Of a stretch of 64,000 nucleotides of DNA, positions 38,006 through 51,160 are shown one piece after another. The DNA is from Cinclus cinclus. Taxonomy: Eukaryota; Chordata; Aves; Passeriformes; Cinclidae. Under the pieces are notes generated by a model. That model saw nothing but the letters and a program-made list of their open reading frames with translations, was not told the DNA's origin and did not search any database. The position numbers and the translations under genes are program-made. The DNA lies in assembly GCF_963662255.1 (NCBI RefSeq), contig NC_085052.1:10871807-10935806 (forward strand), read 5' to 3'. Position 1 is the stretch's first letter. Each line of letters opens with the position of its first letter.

Positions 38006-41000
38006 ATGAGCCTTCACGTTCCCAAGTTGGAGTATCCTGACATGAGGCCATTCTTGCTTCTGCCTTCTGTATGGCCAGTTTCAAATTTACAGAGGAACTT
38101 GGATCCTCTTAGTCAGAGCAGGAGCTCAGAACGGGGATATTAATATCTGGCTGCTCCTAGGGATATCTTTGATCTGCGTCTAATTATAATTTTTAAAGTG
38201 CTTTCCAGCCCTCCGAAGAAAAGGCCTTGATGCTCCCCAGCAGAGAGCTATTGTCCCACACTGGGACACAGCTGGCAGGATGCCCTGCTCCACTGAGATT
38301 TCTTCATGGTTATTTTAAGACAATTAGCTGGTTTGGTACCTAGCGTGCTTCCTAATTCTTATCCAACATGACTAATTTCCAAGTGCACACACTTGTGTGC
38401 CTACACAGCTCTAAGAGGAACATGTCCAGAGGGCTGGAGACATGGTGAATATGTGGCCATGGCGCCAGGGGAGTAGAAAAATCCTCCTAAAAAATGTGTC
38501 CCTGTTCTGCCTAGGGGTGGGAAAGGCATAAGCATGACCAAGGCAGGGATGAGGAAGCTGTTACTCGACATTTTTTCCTTTATTATCCTCTTGGATGTAC
38601 AAATGTCTGTGAAGGCAGTAGATAAAGTGCCCAGCTCAGGCTGGAGAAGGCTGTCACTCCTTCATGCCTGGCCATGAAGCACTGCGGAGTGTGAGGCACA
38701 ATTCAGCAGGAATTCAAGAGCAGCTGTTGCACCAGGGTTTGTTTAAAGCTGTTTTTCTCCAGAAAGTCATTATTTGAAGTAAATCTTGTCCATTAAATAG
38801 ACACATCTGAGTAGTTACATAATGCAACATTGGGTTTGTTAAACTAGAAAAGCATACAACACTCAAAAGCCTTATCTGGATTGAAAAATAAATATATAAT
38901 TTTAAATGGAGCACTTACGCATCGGAAAAATATTTTTTTTTTTTTATCCAAGCTTTAGTGTCTCACAAGTTTATTTTTTACTGTTGGGCACTCATAAAAA
39001 AAATGAAACAAGCCATACAAATCCCTTACCTCTTTCAGTATCTCAGACTGTGCTCTGCAAAATACATACTTCTTTATTAATAATAATATATTATTGATTT
39101 ATATTAATAATATATTCATAATCCATACATATATTAATAAGGATATCTTTTATTTTAAAATATAGGGTCTTCTTTTTATTTGTTTAATTATTTGTACTTT
39201 CAGAACCAGCTACCCTCTGCATGAAGGCATGAGTATGAAAGTAAGGCTATCTAAGCTCAGAGATAATGAATGAAAGAAACCCAGTCTGAAAATAATGACC
39301 AGAAATCTATGGAATTTGAGTAAAGAAGAAAAAATTTAATATTATCATTACACCAAAAAGGAACTTGAAACTCTCTAGTTTGATGTGCCATTACATGTCC
39401 TTAGAGCAAAACCTCAACAGGAACAGGAGGTTGAAACTAATCATGACTTATGTGTTTGCCTTGGGGATTTGCTATAATCAGCTGTGTCCACTAAAAATGA
39501 TTGAAAGGCAAAGAAAGTAGATGAAACTATAAAACTTTGTTTATTAATATTGCTTTGTGTTTTAAACTGTTACGGTTCACTTGTTCTTGCTACAAGGATT
39601 GAAATGCTTATTTTTAATTAAAGATGGAATTTTATGTTTCTGCACTTTCAGAAACCCAGATTTTGCGGTGCAAATGCTCAGAGCTAGTGGTGTTTGATGC
39701 AGCCAGGCAACATGAATTTGGATCATAAAGATTATTTCATGTCACTTGCACTCAAGTTTACTTTTATTCCTGTTACAGCAGGTGAATCAGTGTCTCACAT
39801 GCCTCCCCACACCATATTGTCAGGGCTGTATTCTTAGGTGGAACATGGCAAAATTAAGTGATGCTCCTGAGATCAGAGCAAAAGTCTGTTGCAGTGGAGG
39901 CGTTCAATGCAGAACTCCCAAACATCTTTCTAAGTTTCATCTTGCTTGGATTCCCCATCCCGCTGGAACTACCTTCCATTAGTGGTACAACATATTTCTC
40001 GAGCAATACATCCATGACTGGGTACTGCAGCAAAGTGTGAATATTATCTGGCAGATAGCTTATGATAAGTAAGCACAGCCCAGAAGGATTGCTTCTATTT
40101 TCAGCTGGGCTGCTTCTTCCTCTGATCCATTACAAGGTCACCTGAGTCAATGAAACCCCTGGCTGCTTGTCTTCAATAATTAAACAGTAAAACTTTTAAA
40201 TGCTGCCCCAAATCAGGAGGTCACTGTGTTGATTATCTGTGTAAGGACTATTGTGGGGAGAAAATTCCACATCCTAAAGGGATCTTTAGTCCAGCCAAAA
40301 AAAGAGGAATCAGAATTGAGAACTGGAAGTTTAAAGCTGGATATGTCTAAATGACAGGCAAGATAAATATTTCAAATGCTGAAATGGAATAAAAATTTGT
40401 GGAAACTATGGAGGGGATGGATTCTGCAGATCTGGATATCCTCTGAAGACCTAAATATCTTTATATGCAGAAGGAGCAATTCCATTTTTATGTCTATGTC
40501 TCTGGTGGTCTAATAGCCATGCTGACTTTGGCACAGGGTTTTACTTTCACTTCAGATGCTTTCTGACTTAATGCATGGACTTCTGAAGAAAAAAACGATT
40601 GCCTTTGATGAATGGCTTCTTGGAATAACAGTAATGACTGGTAGTATATCCGTTGTTAACATTGATCCCCACAAGCTGCAATACTTCTATGAAGTGCAAA
40701 ATGAGTAGAATCAATGACTTCAGATTTCTTCTGAACTGTAAAGTGACATGTTTTTCTCTCATCACATCACCAATTGTCAGGGGTTTTTTTGTTTCCTGGT
40801 GGATGCTTTTTTTCTGTATAATATCTTTCTAAGTCGCTCACTGATCTCATGTCATCCCTAATCATTTCATATAATAGTCACTATGTGATTTTCACTTGTA
40901 GGGCCCCTCTAAGAAGAATTGGGAAGAATTCTAAATCAGGAAAGGCAATGATTTGTAAAGGTTTGGTTAGAGTTTTTGCCTTTATTTTTATAAAGCAGCA

Positions 41001-42969
41001 GCACAAACTGACTCAGAAGAGGAGCTCATTTGTAGAGTGATGAACTGGGGAGAATCACTTGGAAAAAAATGGACATTGATAAATAGTGTGTGCAAAAAGA
41101 CAAATTGAATTAGGAAAAATAGCACTGGTTCTGTTCACCAGGAATTTTAGTAAACAATAATTTCTGTGATTACTTGATATTTTAATTTAATCATTTGAGG
41201 ACATAATCTTTCTCTCTTAATGGCTTTTGTCATTCTCAGCTATTTGCCACTCAGCAATATGACAGTTTTATAAATGTTCCGACACCCCATGAAATATTAG
41301 CTAACAGGAAAAGACATGTTTTTTGATGATAATATGGGAATTCAACAGCACCTGGAGAAGAACTAATATAATTTATCACCTTTTAAGGCAGTTGAAGATT
41401 TCAGTCAGCCACCTGTTACGTTGAAAATGATTGTTAGGCATAAACAGGGGCAATTTGCAGCTTTTAAAGTTCATTTTCAAGATTCTACTCACAGTTAATA
41501 TTAATTCACTGTCAGTAAGTCATAAATATCAAGAAATTCTGAAAGGATCAGCTCTTCGTTCTCTTGGAGTTTCTTCTTCCAAATCCCAGAGGCCAATCTC
41601 CATGAGAGTAGCTTAATTGAATTAAGGATGGGGAAAATTGCCTTAACTGAGCTTTCATCCTGGCTGTAGAAATATTCGAGAAATCTGACTTCAGCATTGT
41701 TTGAACTGTGCAGATGAACCCACTGCTTGAGGTAGACCAGGGGAAATAATGTAGTTAAAGTGCAGAATAGAGTGGACAATATCTTCCCAGAATCCTCTAA
41801 ATATTGGACCTTGGTTGGGAATTGCTTAGTTTTCATCAAACCTAAGAAAAGTCAAAGGGATTTTATTACCATATGGCAGAAATGTATCAGGATTGCTCCA
41901 GGTCAAGTCTTCTCTCACTCAGGATATCTTCCTAAGTCTGGCCAAATTTAGGAAGATTTACACAAGTTTAGGAACTCAAGAAGTCACTAAATTAATATAG
42001 GAGTATAGGAAGAGGAAAGGAATCACTACAGGGCACTACAGAAAACATTCTGTCTTTGATGGTGTTTGGTACAACTTACTATGCAATGCATGTTTCTTTT
42101 CTTTTTATTTTTTCCCCTTTTTTAAATTTATTTTTTTATGGACCAATGTGCCTTTTTTTTTGTTGAAGAGAAAGAACAGGTGGGGCAGTCATGCATTATT
42201 GGAATTGCATATAAAATTCAAACTATTTACAGAATCTGTTCATTTTATTTTGTAATTTACAAAAAAAAAATACATTTCTCTTTGTAATTGGTCAGAGATG
42301 TAAATAACATTTTTTGCTATAATTCCTTTATGATGGGTCTTTTGTGGGAGGAGAGTATGACAGGACCAAAAAACCCAAACACACACAAACACACATATAC
42401 ACATACTGAAAGAAAAAAGCACCAGCTTCTTTTGAGTAAAGGTCTGGCAAAAAAATTCTAACTAAACATGAAATTTTATATGCCAAATGATTTCTTTAAA
42501 AATCTATACCAGGTAATAAATTTAAAATCCATCAATTAAGTAATTTTAAAATCAAAATGTTCCAATCCAGAAATATCTGAATGGAATTCTGTGAAATTAT
42601 CATGGCTTTCTCTTAGCGTTTCTATAGATCAAATTTTGTTAGGATTGCCAAGTCTTTTTATTACCATTTTGCTGCTTAATAATTACTTTTTTTTTAAAGG
42701 GCAATTAGGGAAAACTGTAAAATGGGGATTTTTAAAGGGCAATAGTCATTGCAGGAAATTCTTGGCCTGACATAAATAATAATCAGTCAGCTCAGAAAAC
42801 AAATGAGAGAACAGCACCAGTGGGGCAAGAAGTAGCATAATATAAAGTAAATGGACTGAATATATATACTTTGTGATGAGTTATTCTACAGAAGTCAACA
42901 CTTACACAACTCAGAATTAAAGGGCTGGAAGATTCAGGATTTATTTAAAGAAGCAGGATGCCATTTAAC
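38006..42969. other. Unique AT-rich sequence, no gene recognised
   Basis: No transposable element family is recognised. AT-rich palindromic sequence lies around 39075-39135, T-rich patches at about 42096-42165, and a short CA-rich patch at about 42376-42406. Frames are at most 112 codons (41501-41839, minus) with no domain. Confidence 0.5.
39082..39095. repeat. AT-only palindrome in an AT-rich patch
   Basis: 'aataatatattatt' is a perfect 14-bp palindrome inside about 60 bp of almost pure A/T (39075-39135), which also holds a second partly matching 'attaataatatatt' block. It is simple AT-rich DNA with cruciform or unwinding potential. There is no other support for function. Confidence 0.8.
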
Positions 42970-42996
42970 AAAAAAAAAAAAAAAAAAAAAAAAAAA
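42970..42996 (+). repeat. Poly(A) run of 27
   Basis: An uninterrupted run of 27 A is the longest homopolymer in the window. Upstream sequence ('ttatttaaagaagcaggatg') matches no known retroelement or processed transcript I can recognise, and I see no clear target-site duplication. It is either a homopolymer microsatellite or the tail of an unrecognised retroposed sequence. Confidence 0.9.
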
Positions 42997-45900
42997 CCTC
43001 CAACCTAAAAGATAATTGACTCCAAGGGAGAAAAATTTGTAAACTCAAGCTGTTTTTTTAAAAATGCAACAAATTCACAAAATTCTCTGGAATGACTACC
43101 TGACTTGACTTAAACTGCATACATAAATAAAATAATTTTGCAAAGGAGGAGTTCCCAGGGGATGAGAAGAGGTGGGTCATAGCATGTCATTTAGGAGCCA
43201 TAATAGCCTTGTTAACATGCAAAGCCATAGGAACTGTGACATTCTTCTTTATTGGTATCACTGGAGGGACTGCTCCAGAGACAGCTCCAACCTCAAGAAA
43301 AGCAGACAGTGGACTGGTGTAGCAGAAAACTGAGATTAAAAAGAATGGCTGTTCCCCCTTCTGCATACATTAAAACCCTACAGCCCAGGTTAGAGGTGCC
43401 AAGGGAGAAGTTCTGCTGATAGCCTTCCCTTGTGAGAAAGAAGCACAGAAAAAAGACAGGTATTTTTTCCTTCCAAATATGAGTGTCCATCCTTGTGGAT
43501 GCAGCTGCGGCATCTTCAGTTCCTCACTCCTGCCTTGTGGCAGAAGCAGCCCAGGTTCGCTCATTCCCACAAGTGAGGTTTTGGCTCAGTTTTTGGGGAA
43601 CACTGAGACAGGATCTCCTGCATGTTTAATTTTAGTAGCTACTTCCCCACACCATTTCTGCTTCCAGAGCTGGATGTGACATTCCTTTCCCAGGGCCTCT
43701 CCACCTTGTTCAGCCAAGGATGGCAGAGCAGTCCCAAAGCTAAAGGGAGTGAACTACTCCATCCACACGGAACGGCCGAGTGCTCAGCTCCTGGACCTGC
43801 ACTGTCCCTGTCGCAGGCAGTGCCCTATACAGCAGTGACAGTGGCAGCAGTGACAGTGTGGCAGCCAGCTCCAGCTGAGCTGGGACTCTGCTCCCTCTGC
43901 TTTTCCCACCTGCCCTTTCCAAAATCAGTGTGGTCAGGGGGAGCTTCACTCTGTGCATCTCTTCTGTGGTGGATATGTCACTAGGGAAGGATACAGTCCT
44001 GAATAATGGCTGGTTCAGATAATCCATCACTGCCTTGACTGGTTCTTCATCCTCCACAAGTCTTCAAACTACATTATTAGATTTAAACCTTGGTTCAGAG
44101 GTAGAAATCAAAACCAGTTGGTGCAAATGCTTATAATTAAGTGCCTAACCCCATATCCCATTCCCTATTATAGGTATCTTCCTCATGATACAATAGTGAC
44201 AGGAAAGGAAGCTGGAAATGGAAGTGCTGGTAATTCTAATGAAGTGTCGCTGAGGATCAAAGTGAGGCCAGAGAACCATTTTGTTGCAATTTCAGTAGAG
44301 ACTTCTGAAGTGACAGGCAAAACCAATTTATGTTAGGCAATACAGCAGTTTAGAGCAGATGGCAAATAGGCTTTATCACTATCACAGGGAAAGCCCTACT
44401 TTGGATATTTTGTTTTCCCCTACAGATTTCATTGGTTTCAGCTGGCCATCTGCAATGGGAAAGCTGAAAAGAGGACAATGATGACCTCTGTAACACACTG
44501 GCTACTCCTCATACTCTTGCAGATAGAGTTTATTGTCCACTATTCTTGACATTTATTGCTGCTGCCTGCTTCTAAGATTCAGCACTATGTTCTTCTATTT
44601 GCAGCATAAAAAACTGAGGTTTTTCCTTTCATTTCTCATCCCTTGCTTCTCAGAACCAACCTCTCCTTCATGACCTTTCTTGACAAGAATTTCAGGGAGT
44701 CCTGTACTCAACAGGTATACAAGCCATATTGCTTTTAATGGTTTACTGGGGAGGAGAGGAGGAAATGAGGAGGGTGAGCCAACTCCATGTGAAATTCTGT
44801 AATATAGCCATAAAATGTGGGCATGCAGGTTTTATCTTTAAGTATATTCTAGAAAATATTAAGTCAGGAATGGATATTGCTTTTATAAAAGGGAAGTGTC
44901 AGATTTCCCTTAATATTTATGTGGGCTTATTACTATTTCCTTTTATATAACCTTTTATATTTGGAAGGCTCATAAGGTGCTTTATGTACTCACTCAAAGG
45001 CAATATGAATAATATTTCACTCGTTATGAGATGCAACTCTGGTGTGAGAGATGTGGCCAGTGTTTCATAGTCCACAGTGAAGATAAAGCTCAAAGTCACT
45101 CAGTCAAGAGTTTGCTAAATTTTCATTCCAAAGAGGTGCAGCACCAGGAAAGGTTGTGGGATTCAGTTGCAGCATTCAGATGCCCAGTGTTGCTATTCCC
45201 GTGAAGCAGCAACTCTCTCCCCGACACAGTGTAACTCCATCCTGTAGCAAAATCCCAGATAATCACAGAGCTAGAGGGCTTTCCAAGGATCACCTTGTTG
45301 AAAGGAGGGTCAGGAACTAAATCAGTCCTGGATGGTGTCAAAATAATCTTTTCCTGAAGATTCCCAACCACTGGGACTTGCTCCACTTTCTTTGGCATCC
45401 ACTTAATCTTTTATGTCGTGCAGGGATTTTCAGGCTAGCAGAACTGTCAGAGCCAGCAAGCAAGAGGGTGTTTGGCACCAGACTCTTAGTGCAGGAAAAA
45501 ATAAACTTGTAAACAGCAAAGTTCATGCACCCAGCTTTCGTGTGACTTAAACAATCCTGGCTTTCTCTGGCACTGGCTTCCCCAGAGCACTGCTTCACTA
45601 CATCCTCTCCATCAAAATTCTGGGCATTCTCAGGAGTATGTGGTAACTCTTTATAATTCATAATGTGGATTTATCTCTGTTCTCCTGTTTAATTTAACCT
45701 TTTGAAATAAACATAAAGGAAAACAATGATGTGCCAGGAAGAGGACATTATTAAGAGATACTGTGTGTAATTGACTCAGTGGGATCTTTCAAGTACTTTG
45801 GAAAGAATAAAAAAGGAAGACAAAGTGGGCACTTAAACTCTCAGGGTTACAATCTTCATGAGATAGTAATCCAGCCAAACATCAAAGATTACCACTGAAA

Positions 45901-48516
45901 GGAGGCATTTTTAAAATATGTGTGTATATTTTTGGGTATATTAAATTACTTTGAAATTTGTAACTATTATGTGGGCACTCCATTTCTGAAGATACAGGCA
46001 TTTCACCTCTGACAAGGTAAATCTGGAGTAATTCTCCTTGGAGGGGCATGTGAATAGTGGTAGAGTAAGAGCCAAGTACTGGACATTTTTTCTTAACTCA
46101 AGGGTCAAATCCCCAGGTGGCATAAATAAGGATATTTTCCTGTAATTTGAAGGCTATGATGGTCTGAAATATCAAAACCAGGTCAACTAAGGGAATTCCT
46201 GATTCACACAGATTCAGAAGAGCTCTGTCAGTTTTACACCCTCTAAAAGAAAAAAAAAACACATATAAATCTTTCTCTTGTTTACTTTGAAGAAATCCTG
46301 CAAATAAATGGTGCCTGTCAATGTAAATGAGTCATTATTTTGCTGAGGGGTTATAAGTTGCCCTTTGGTGTAAATCGGAGTAGGGCTTAACCCCTTTAGA
46401 CAGCTTTAAAAATAAATGAACCAACCTTTCATCTAAAGCTGCACAGCAAATCCCTTCTTTCATTTTTCAGTCTCCTCTCACAAAGAGAAAAAGCAGAAGT
46501 ATTAATGAGCTAGTCAAATATTCAAACCTTGCCAAGGGAGAAAGGATCCTTCAGTCATCATAAGCTCAACCTGATAAATCCTTTTTAATTAGTGTATATG
46601 CTAACATTGTATAAAGCAGCCATGAATCAGAGACCCCACAAAGCAAAAGTGAAGAAGAAATATATCATGAGCAAGAGGAATTGGAACCCAAAATATTTCC
46701 ATTCTGGCTTTCAGAGAGCAGAGAAAGCATGCTTATTAATTGGTTAAGTCCATCACTAATAAGCTCTAAGCTATGCTCAGTCTATTCCCCAGCACTTTTT
46801 AAAATGTCTGTGCAGTAATATGCTGATAGAAAGGGCATTTTCTGGTAGCTGATAAAGGAGCAGCAAAATGAGAAAGTTGAAAGGGAGGAGTATAATAAAT
46901 GTACTTTTCTTCTTATTCTGGGTGGCAATTCTCAGCTACTCAGTTGAGGGATTGATTCTGGGTGGGGATTTCTCCATGGAGACCTTGTTCCTGCCCTCCA
47001 GGAATATGCTGGTGCCTTTGGGGCTGTCAGACACTGAGGCAGTGGGCTACCATTGGAGTGTCTGGTTGCTGAATAATCCCAAATTTCTCATGTCAGCACT
47101 GACACACTTGAAATCTTTTGGTTAATTGTTCTTTGACTCAGCCTCCCAGTGAGCCCAAGAGACCTCATTGGAAGCAGAAGTGGTGACTGAAAATAAAAAG
47201 CATTCACAAAAAAGGCTTAAATTTGCTGTTTTGTTATCTTAAAGACTGAGAACTATATGCCTTTGGATGAATTTGATCACTAATTTGGGGCCCTTTAAAG
47301 TCAAATTTTCCCTGCTGTTAAGGTGAATAATTTGTTGAAAGGGTGATCTCATAAAGGAAATAAATTCAAACAAATTCTATGCAGAAGACAGTCATGAAAA
47401 CAAGGTTCATAATAAAACTGTGAGCTGGCAATGCTGAAAATCCTGCTGTACTTCATTGTGAGAGACAACCTGGCAAAAGAGGCAGATTTTTGGGTGTAGT
47501 AAATTGATGTAGCTCTTCTGCTTTTGCAGAAAATGCACAAGTTAAACCTTGTCCTCAGCTGGCATGTGAAACTCTGTAAGGATCATAAGTGATGAGGGCA
47601 TCCCACAGTGACTAGAAAGGTCATTTCCTTTAAAATAAACCCTCTCTCAAGCAGTGACACATCAGCTCAGTTGATATAGTCAATCTCTCACCCAAATTTA
47701 AAATCATCATTAAATCTTTTCCCTAATAATTAATGTGCTTGTCAACTCCTGCTTCTCTTTTAAGAAATCCAGCTGTAATATAAAGCTCTTATTATTTGAC
47801 ACATAGGTGGTATCTTCTATCATATTTGGGAAAAACAGTTTCCAACATTTAATTTTTCTGAGCTCCACTAATATTCTTGCTGAGCTGTTAGAGCATTTTG
47901 CTGTTAGGCCTGGAAGAATATGTGAAAGGAGGTGTTTGCCATATTTTAAAATAGTTTCCTTAGGATATAGTCACATTCTGTTTGTGTCTTGCTCCCTGCC
48001 ATCTGTTACATCATCACAATACTGTAACATGTTCAGCAACCCTGGGTTTTAGAAGCTTGACTGACGAGGTTTGTGATCTTAGGGGCTGAGACTGAGAAAG
48101 GGGTTCTTTATAATTCTTCAGCACTGATGTGTTAGGAGAGATAGATAGGACTTATTATGCTTTCATATCTTTCTCTCACTTATTCATCACTCTTTTTCGC
48201 CAGGACTGTGGTTGTGTTGACAGATGCTAAAACACACTAAGAATTTTCCATATAAGATAGGACATTGTCTGTTGAAAGCAAATGAAAGCTGATATTTCCC
48301 AGACCTGAGGAGAAACCAAACAGAAAATTGGTGATATGGATTCTTTTGGAGTTAAAGCGATGCAGTTGTAGTCAATTTTCAACCATCAATGAGAAAGCAG
48401 AACCCCAACCTCTCCAGGCAGACAGCTCACTGAGCACAGCTCATAGCAAAGATGGCACATGGACCACCTTCTGGTTGTGAGGAACAGTTCAGCAGCTCAT
48501 CAAATCTGCATTCAAA
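42997..48516. other. Unique sequence, GC-richer at 43.5-44.0 kb
   Basis: No transposable element is recognised. 43480-44060 is GC-richer, with overlapping frames on both strands (120 codons at 43622-43984 plus; 105 codons at 43740-44057 minus). Such mirrored open frames are expected when stop codons are depleted by composition, and neither translation shows a known domain. 46290-46790 has the texture of conserved non-coding DNA (see findings). Confidence 0.45.
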
Positions 48517-48584
48517 TCATACTCATACTCATACTCATACTCATACTCATACTCATACTCATACTCATACTCATACTCATACTC
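48517..48584 (+). repeat. (ACTCAT)n hexanucleotide microsatellite
   Basis: Eleven perfect tandem copies of the hexamer ACTCAT (about 68 bp), with no interruptions. In one plus frame this reads as His-Thr repeats (48452-48661), which is an artefact and not a gene. Perfect purity implies recent expansion or ongoing length change. Confidence 0.97.
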
Positions 48585-51088
48585 TAAGTGGGAGTTTCTC
48601 CTTTGGAAGCAGAGGAGTTGTGCATAGGACTTGCTTTACATGTGGCACAGATCTATGCTGACCCTCAGGGACAGCTGTGATGAGGTGTTTGTGAGTGCCA
48701 ACATCACGCCAGAATAATCATCCAGAGCAATGTGGTACATAGCTGGGTTTCTATTTTCTTCCACAGTAAGTTATGCACACAGAGGAAGAAAGGAAAAAGC
48801 AGACTGAAGCATGGAGATAGGCAAGAAAGGGAGATGGAGGCACATGAGTGGAGACAAGACTTGAGTGTGTTAGACTTTAAAGGAAAATGACTCAGGGATT
48901 TGAGACGTGGAATGACCATTCATGAAGTGCTAGAAAGGCTTTTCTGGTGCTGGGAAAGTAAGGAGCAAACAAGGGGTCCAGATGAGCAATTTCCAGTGAT
49001 GCTGTGGCAGCACACAAAGGATACTGGTTCTTTGGAGCCTCCAGCACTGTATCTGGGCATCAGGAGGAGAACCCAGAGAATAGGAACTGTGGGTCTGAAG
49101 CAGTGGCTGGTAAAGGGACCTCCAGGAGTGCAGCAGTGAAATAAAAGGGAATTTTAGATTATGTCAACAAAAATGTTTGATAACAACAAAGTCTGAGAGA
49201 GAGGGGTATCAAGCAGAGTACTAACAAAAAGCACACATTATTGTTCACATTAACAATGATGTCTTTAGTCCATCTCTATCCTTCTCAACGCATGTTTAAA
49301 AAATAAAATACAAGAGGTGAAAAGTGCTTTTCCTGGAATCTAAATTATCTGGGATAATCTGTATTAAGGGGGCATGAAATGGCTCATAAAAGGAAAGTAT
49401 AACAGATATTGCTCAGTTAGTGAATTATATGGAGCTCCCTTGCAATATAGAAAATTCATAGAGAGGGTGATTAGGGGCACTGGACAGAAATCATAGAAGA
49501 GATCAACTTTACAGCTCTCATGCTATAGAAACCTGACATACTGCTTCTCACAGATGGAAATGTTGTCCTTTATTTGGATACTCTGCTAAGCTTCAAACTG
49601 CATAAGAAAAAATCAAGCTGGTCAATGTTTTGAAAACTGGATAAGAAATATGGGTCTGTTCTCATTTATTCTAAAGCTTTTTCCATGATGGCACTAAAGT
49701 GGGCTATAAAGAAAACATAAATGCAATTTATGCCCATTACATGTAAAGAGGGATGAGTTCAAATGGCAATCCAGCCATCTCATTGCAGAAGAGTAAATGG
49801 CATCCATTATGGGACCCTGACTCCGTCCAAGGCACTGACACCTTACTGTGCCTGAGCAATCAGTGAGCAAAGGCAATTTTTTCTTTTTTTTAGCTCATAC
49901 CTTCCCATTGACTACGAAATCTTTTCCCCTCACTGTTATGTTCTATTATGTTCCTGTAGTGGCACTTTAGATTAAAAGCCCAGGTAATTAATATGGAATC
50001 AAAGTGAAAATGCTATCGAAGCACTTATGGCATTCACATTAATAATGGAGGGGTTCATCAAAATTAATGTTATTACTGTAAATACCAAGAAAATTAACTG
50101 TGATTGGCTCATTATTTTAAATCGTGCTCCCATCTGCAATTGACTCTTCTAGATGGCTGTATGGAATAGGTATGGTGATGATTCAGGACTTGGAACCAGA
50201 ATAAAAACAGAAAGCACAACAGACTGTGATCAGCATTAGAGAAAGTCTTTCATCACATCTCAGGTGCACTTTGCTATAAGGTAGATAAGACTTGGAAGCC
50301 TCCTTTCCTCACTTCCCTATCCAGCATGTCTGGGATGTTTCAGAAGAACCATAACAGATTTTTTGTTTTATCATTAAATAAGAGGAGGTTCCAATGCAGA
50401 AAATCTCTCTCTGCGTGCAGTGCCATAGCTGCATTAGGAGACAATTTCTACATCAACCAGCTTTAAGTCTAAATTCATGTGGTGAAGGTGTATAAGAAAA
50501 TTAAGATAGTGTTTATCCCATGGACTGAGTTGACAGAGCCACTTGGAAAAACAGACCTTATATTCAACTCTTTTGTGCTGTTATCCAGTATACTGCCAAT
50601 CTGAAAATACAGTCCATCACTACGATAAATATATAGAGAATATCTTCCCAAAGAAAGCTCTATTCCATCTCATTCTTTTTCAATGTCTATCATGGAAAGC
50701 TTGTGTCTGCTTGTTTTATAGAAACCCAAGCAAAGCACCTCAGTTTTATCCATTATATATGGAGAGAGAGACAGAGAGGCAAATAGGTAAAATCAAAGAG
50801 TTCAGGTGTCCCAAAAGTGAAGCACTTGAGAAAGGGAGAGAAGCAAAAGATTTTCAACTCAGAAAGCATAATAAAATATGAAAGCAGGCAGAAAGAAATC
50901 CATGTTGCAGCAGCAATGCAATTGTGCAGAATGAGGAATGCCAGATTTTTATTAGCAAAATTCTGTTGGTTTTCACCTATCATTTTCATGCTGAGTAAAA
51001 GAATGCATTAGATAAATAGTCACCTGAAGTGAAATATTTGTAACTCAACTGGGAAACTAATTTTTGGTATGTTACAGAAATTAAAATG
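48585..51088. other. Unique AT-rich sequence, no gene recognised
   Basis: No repeat family is recognised. The stretch 49960-50160 is dense in TAAT/ATTA-type motifs and looks like candidate conserved non-coding DNA. The largest frame is 112 codons at 50543-50881 (+), with no domain. Confidence 0.5.
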
Positions 51089-51160
51089 ACAGGAAGGTTG
51101 GAACTACATGATAATCAAGGTTTCTTCCAACCCTAGCCATCCTGTGTTTCTATGTAGGAA
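51089..51160 (+). mobile_element. CR1 3'-end tail
   Basis: The plus strand reads 'caggaaggttggaactacat', then 'gataatcaaggtttcttcc', then 'aaccctagcc' and 'tcctgtgtttctatg'. This matches the final 70 or so bases of avian CR1 (TTGGAACTAGATGATC, AAGGTCCCTTCCAACCC, ATTCTATG) with several substitutions. Nothing upstream of about 51085 is recognisably CR1, so the insertion is extremely 5'-truncated. Confidence 0.85.

Noticed and set aside
48452..48661. Frame with His-Thr repeats
   Set aside because: It is a translation of the ACTCAT hexamer array; flanking residues match nothing.
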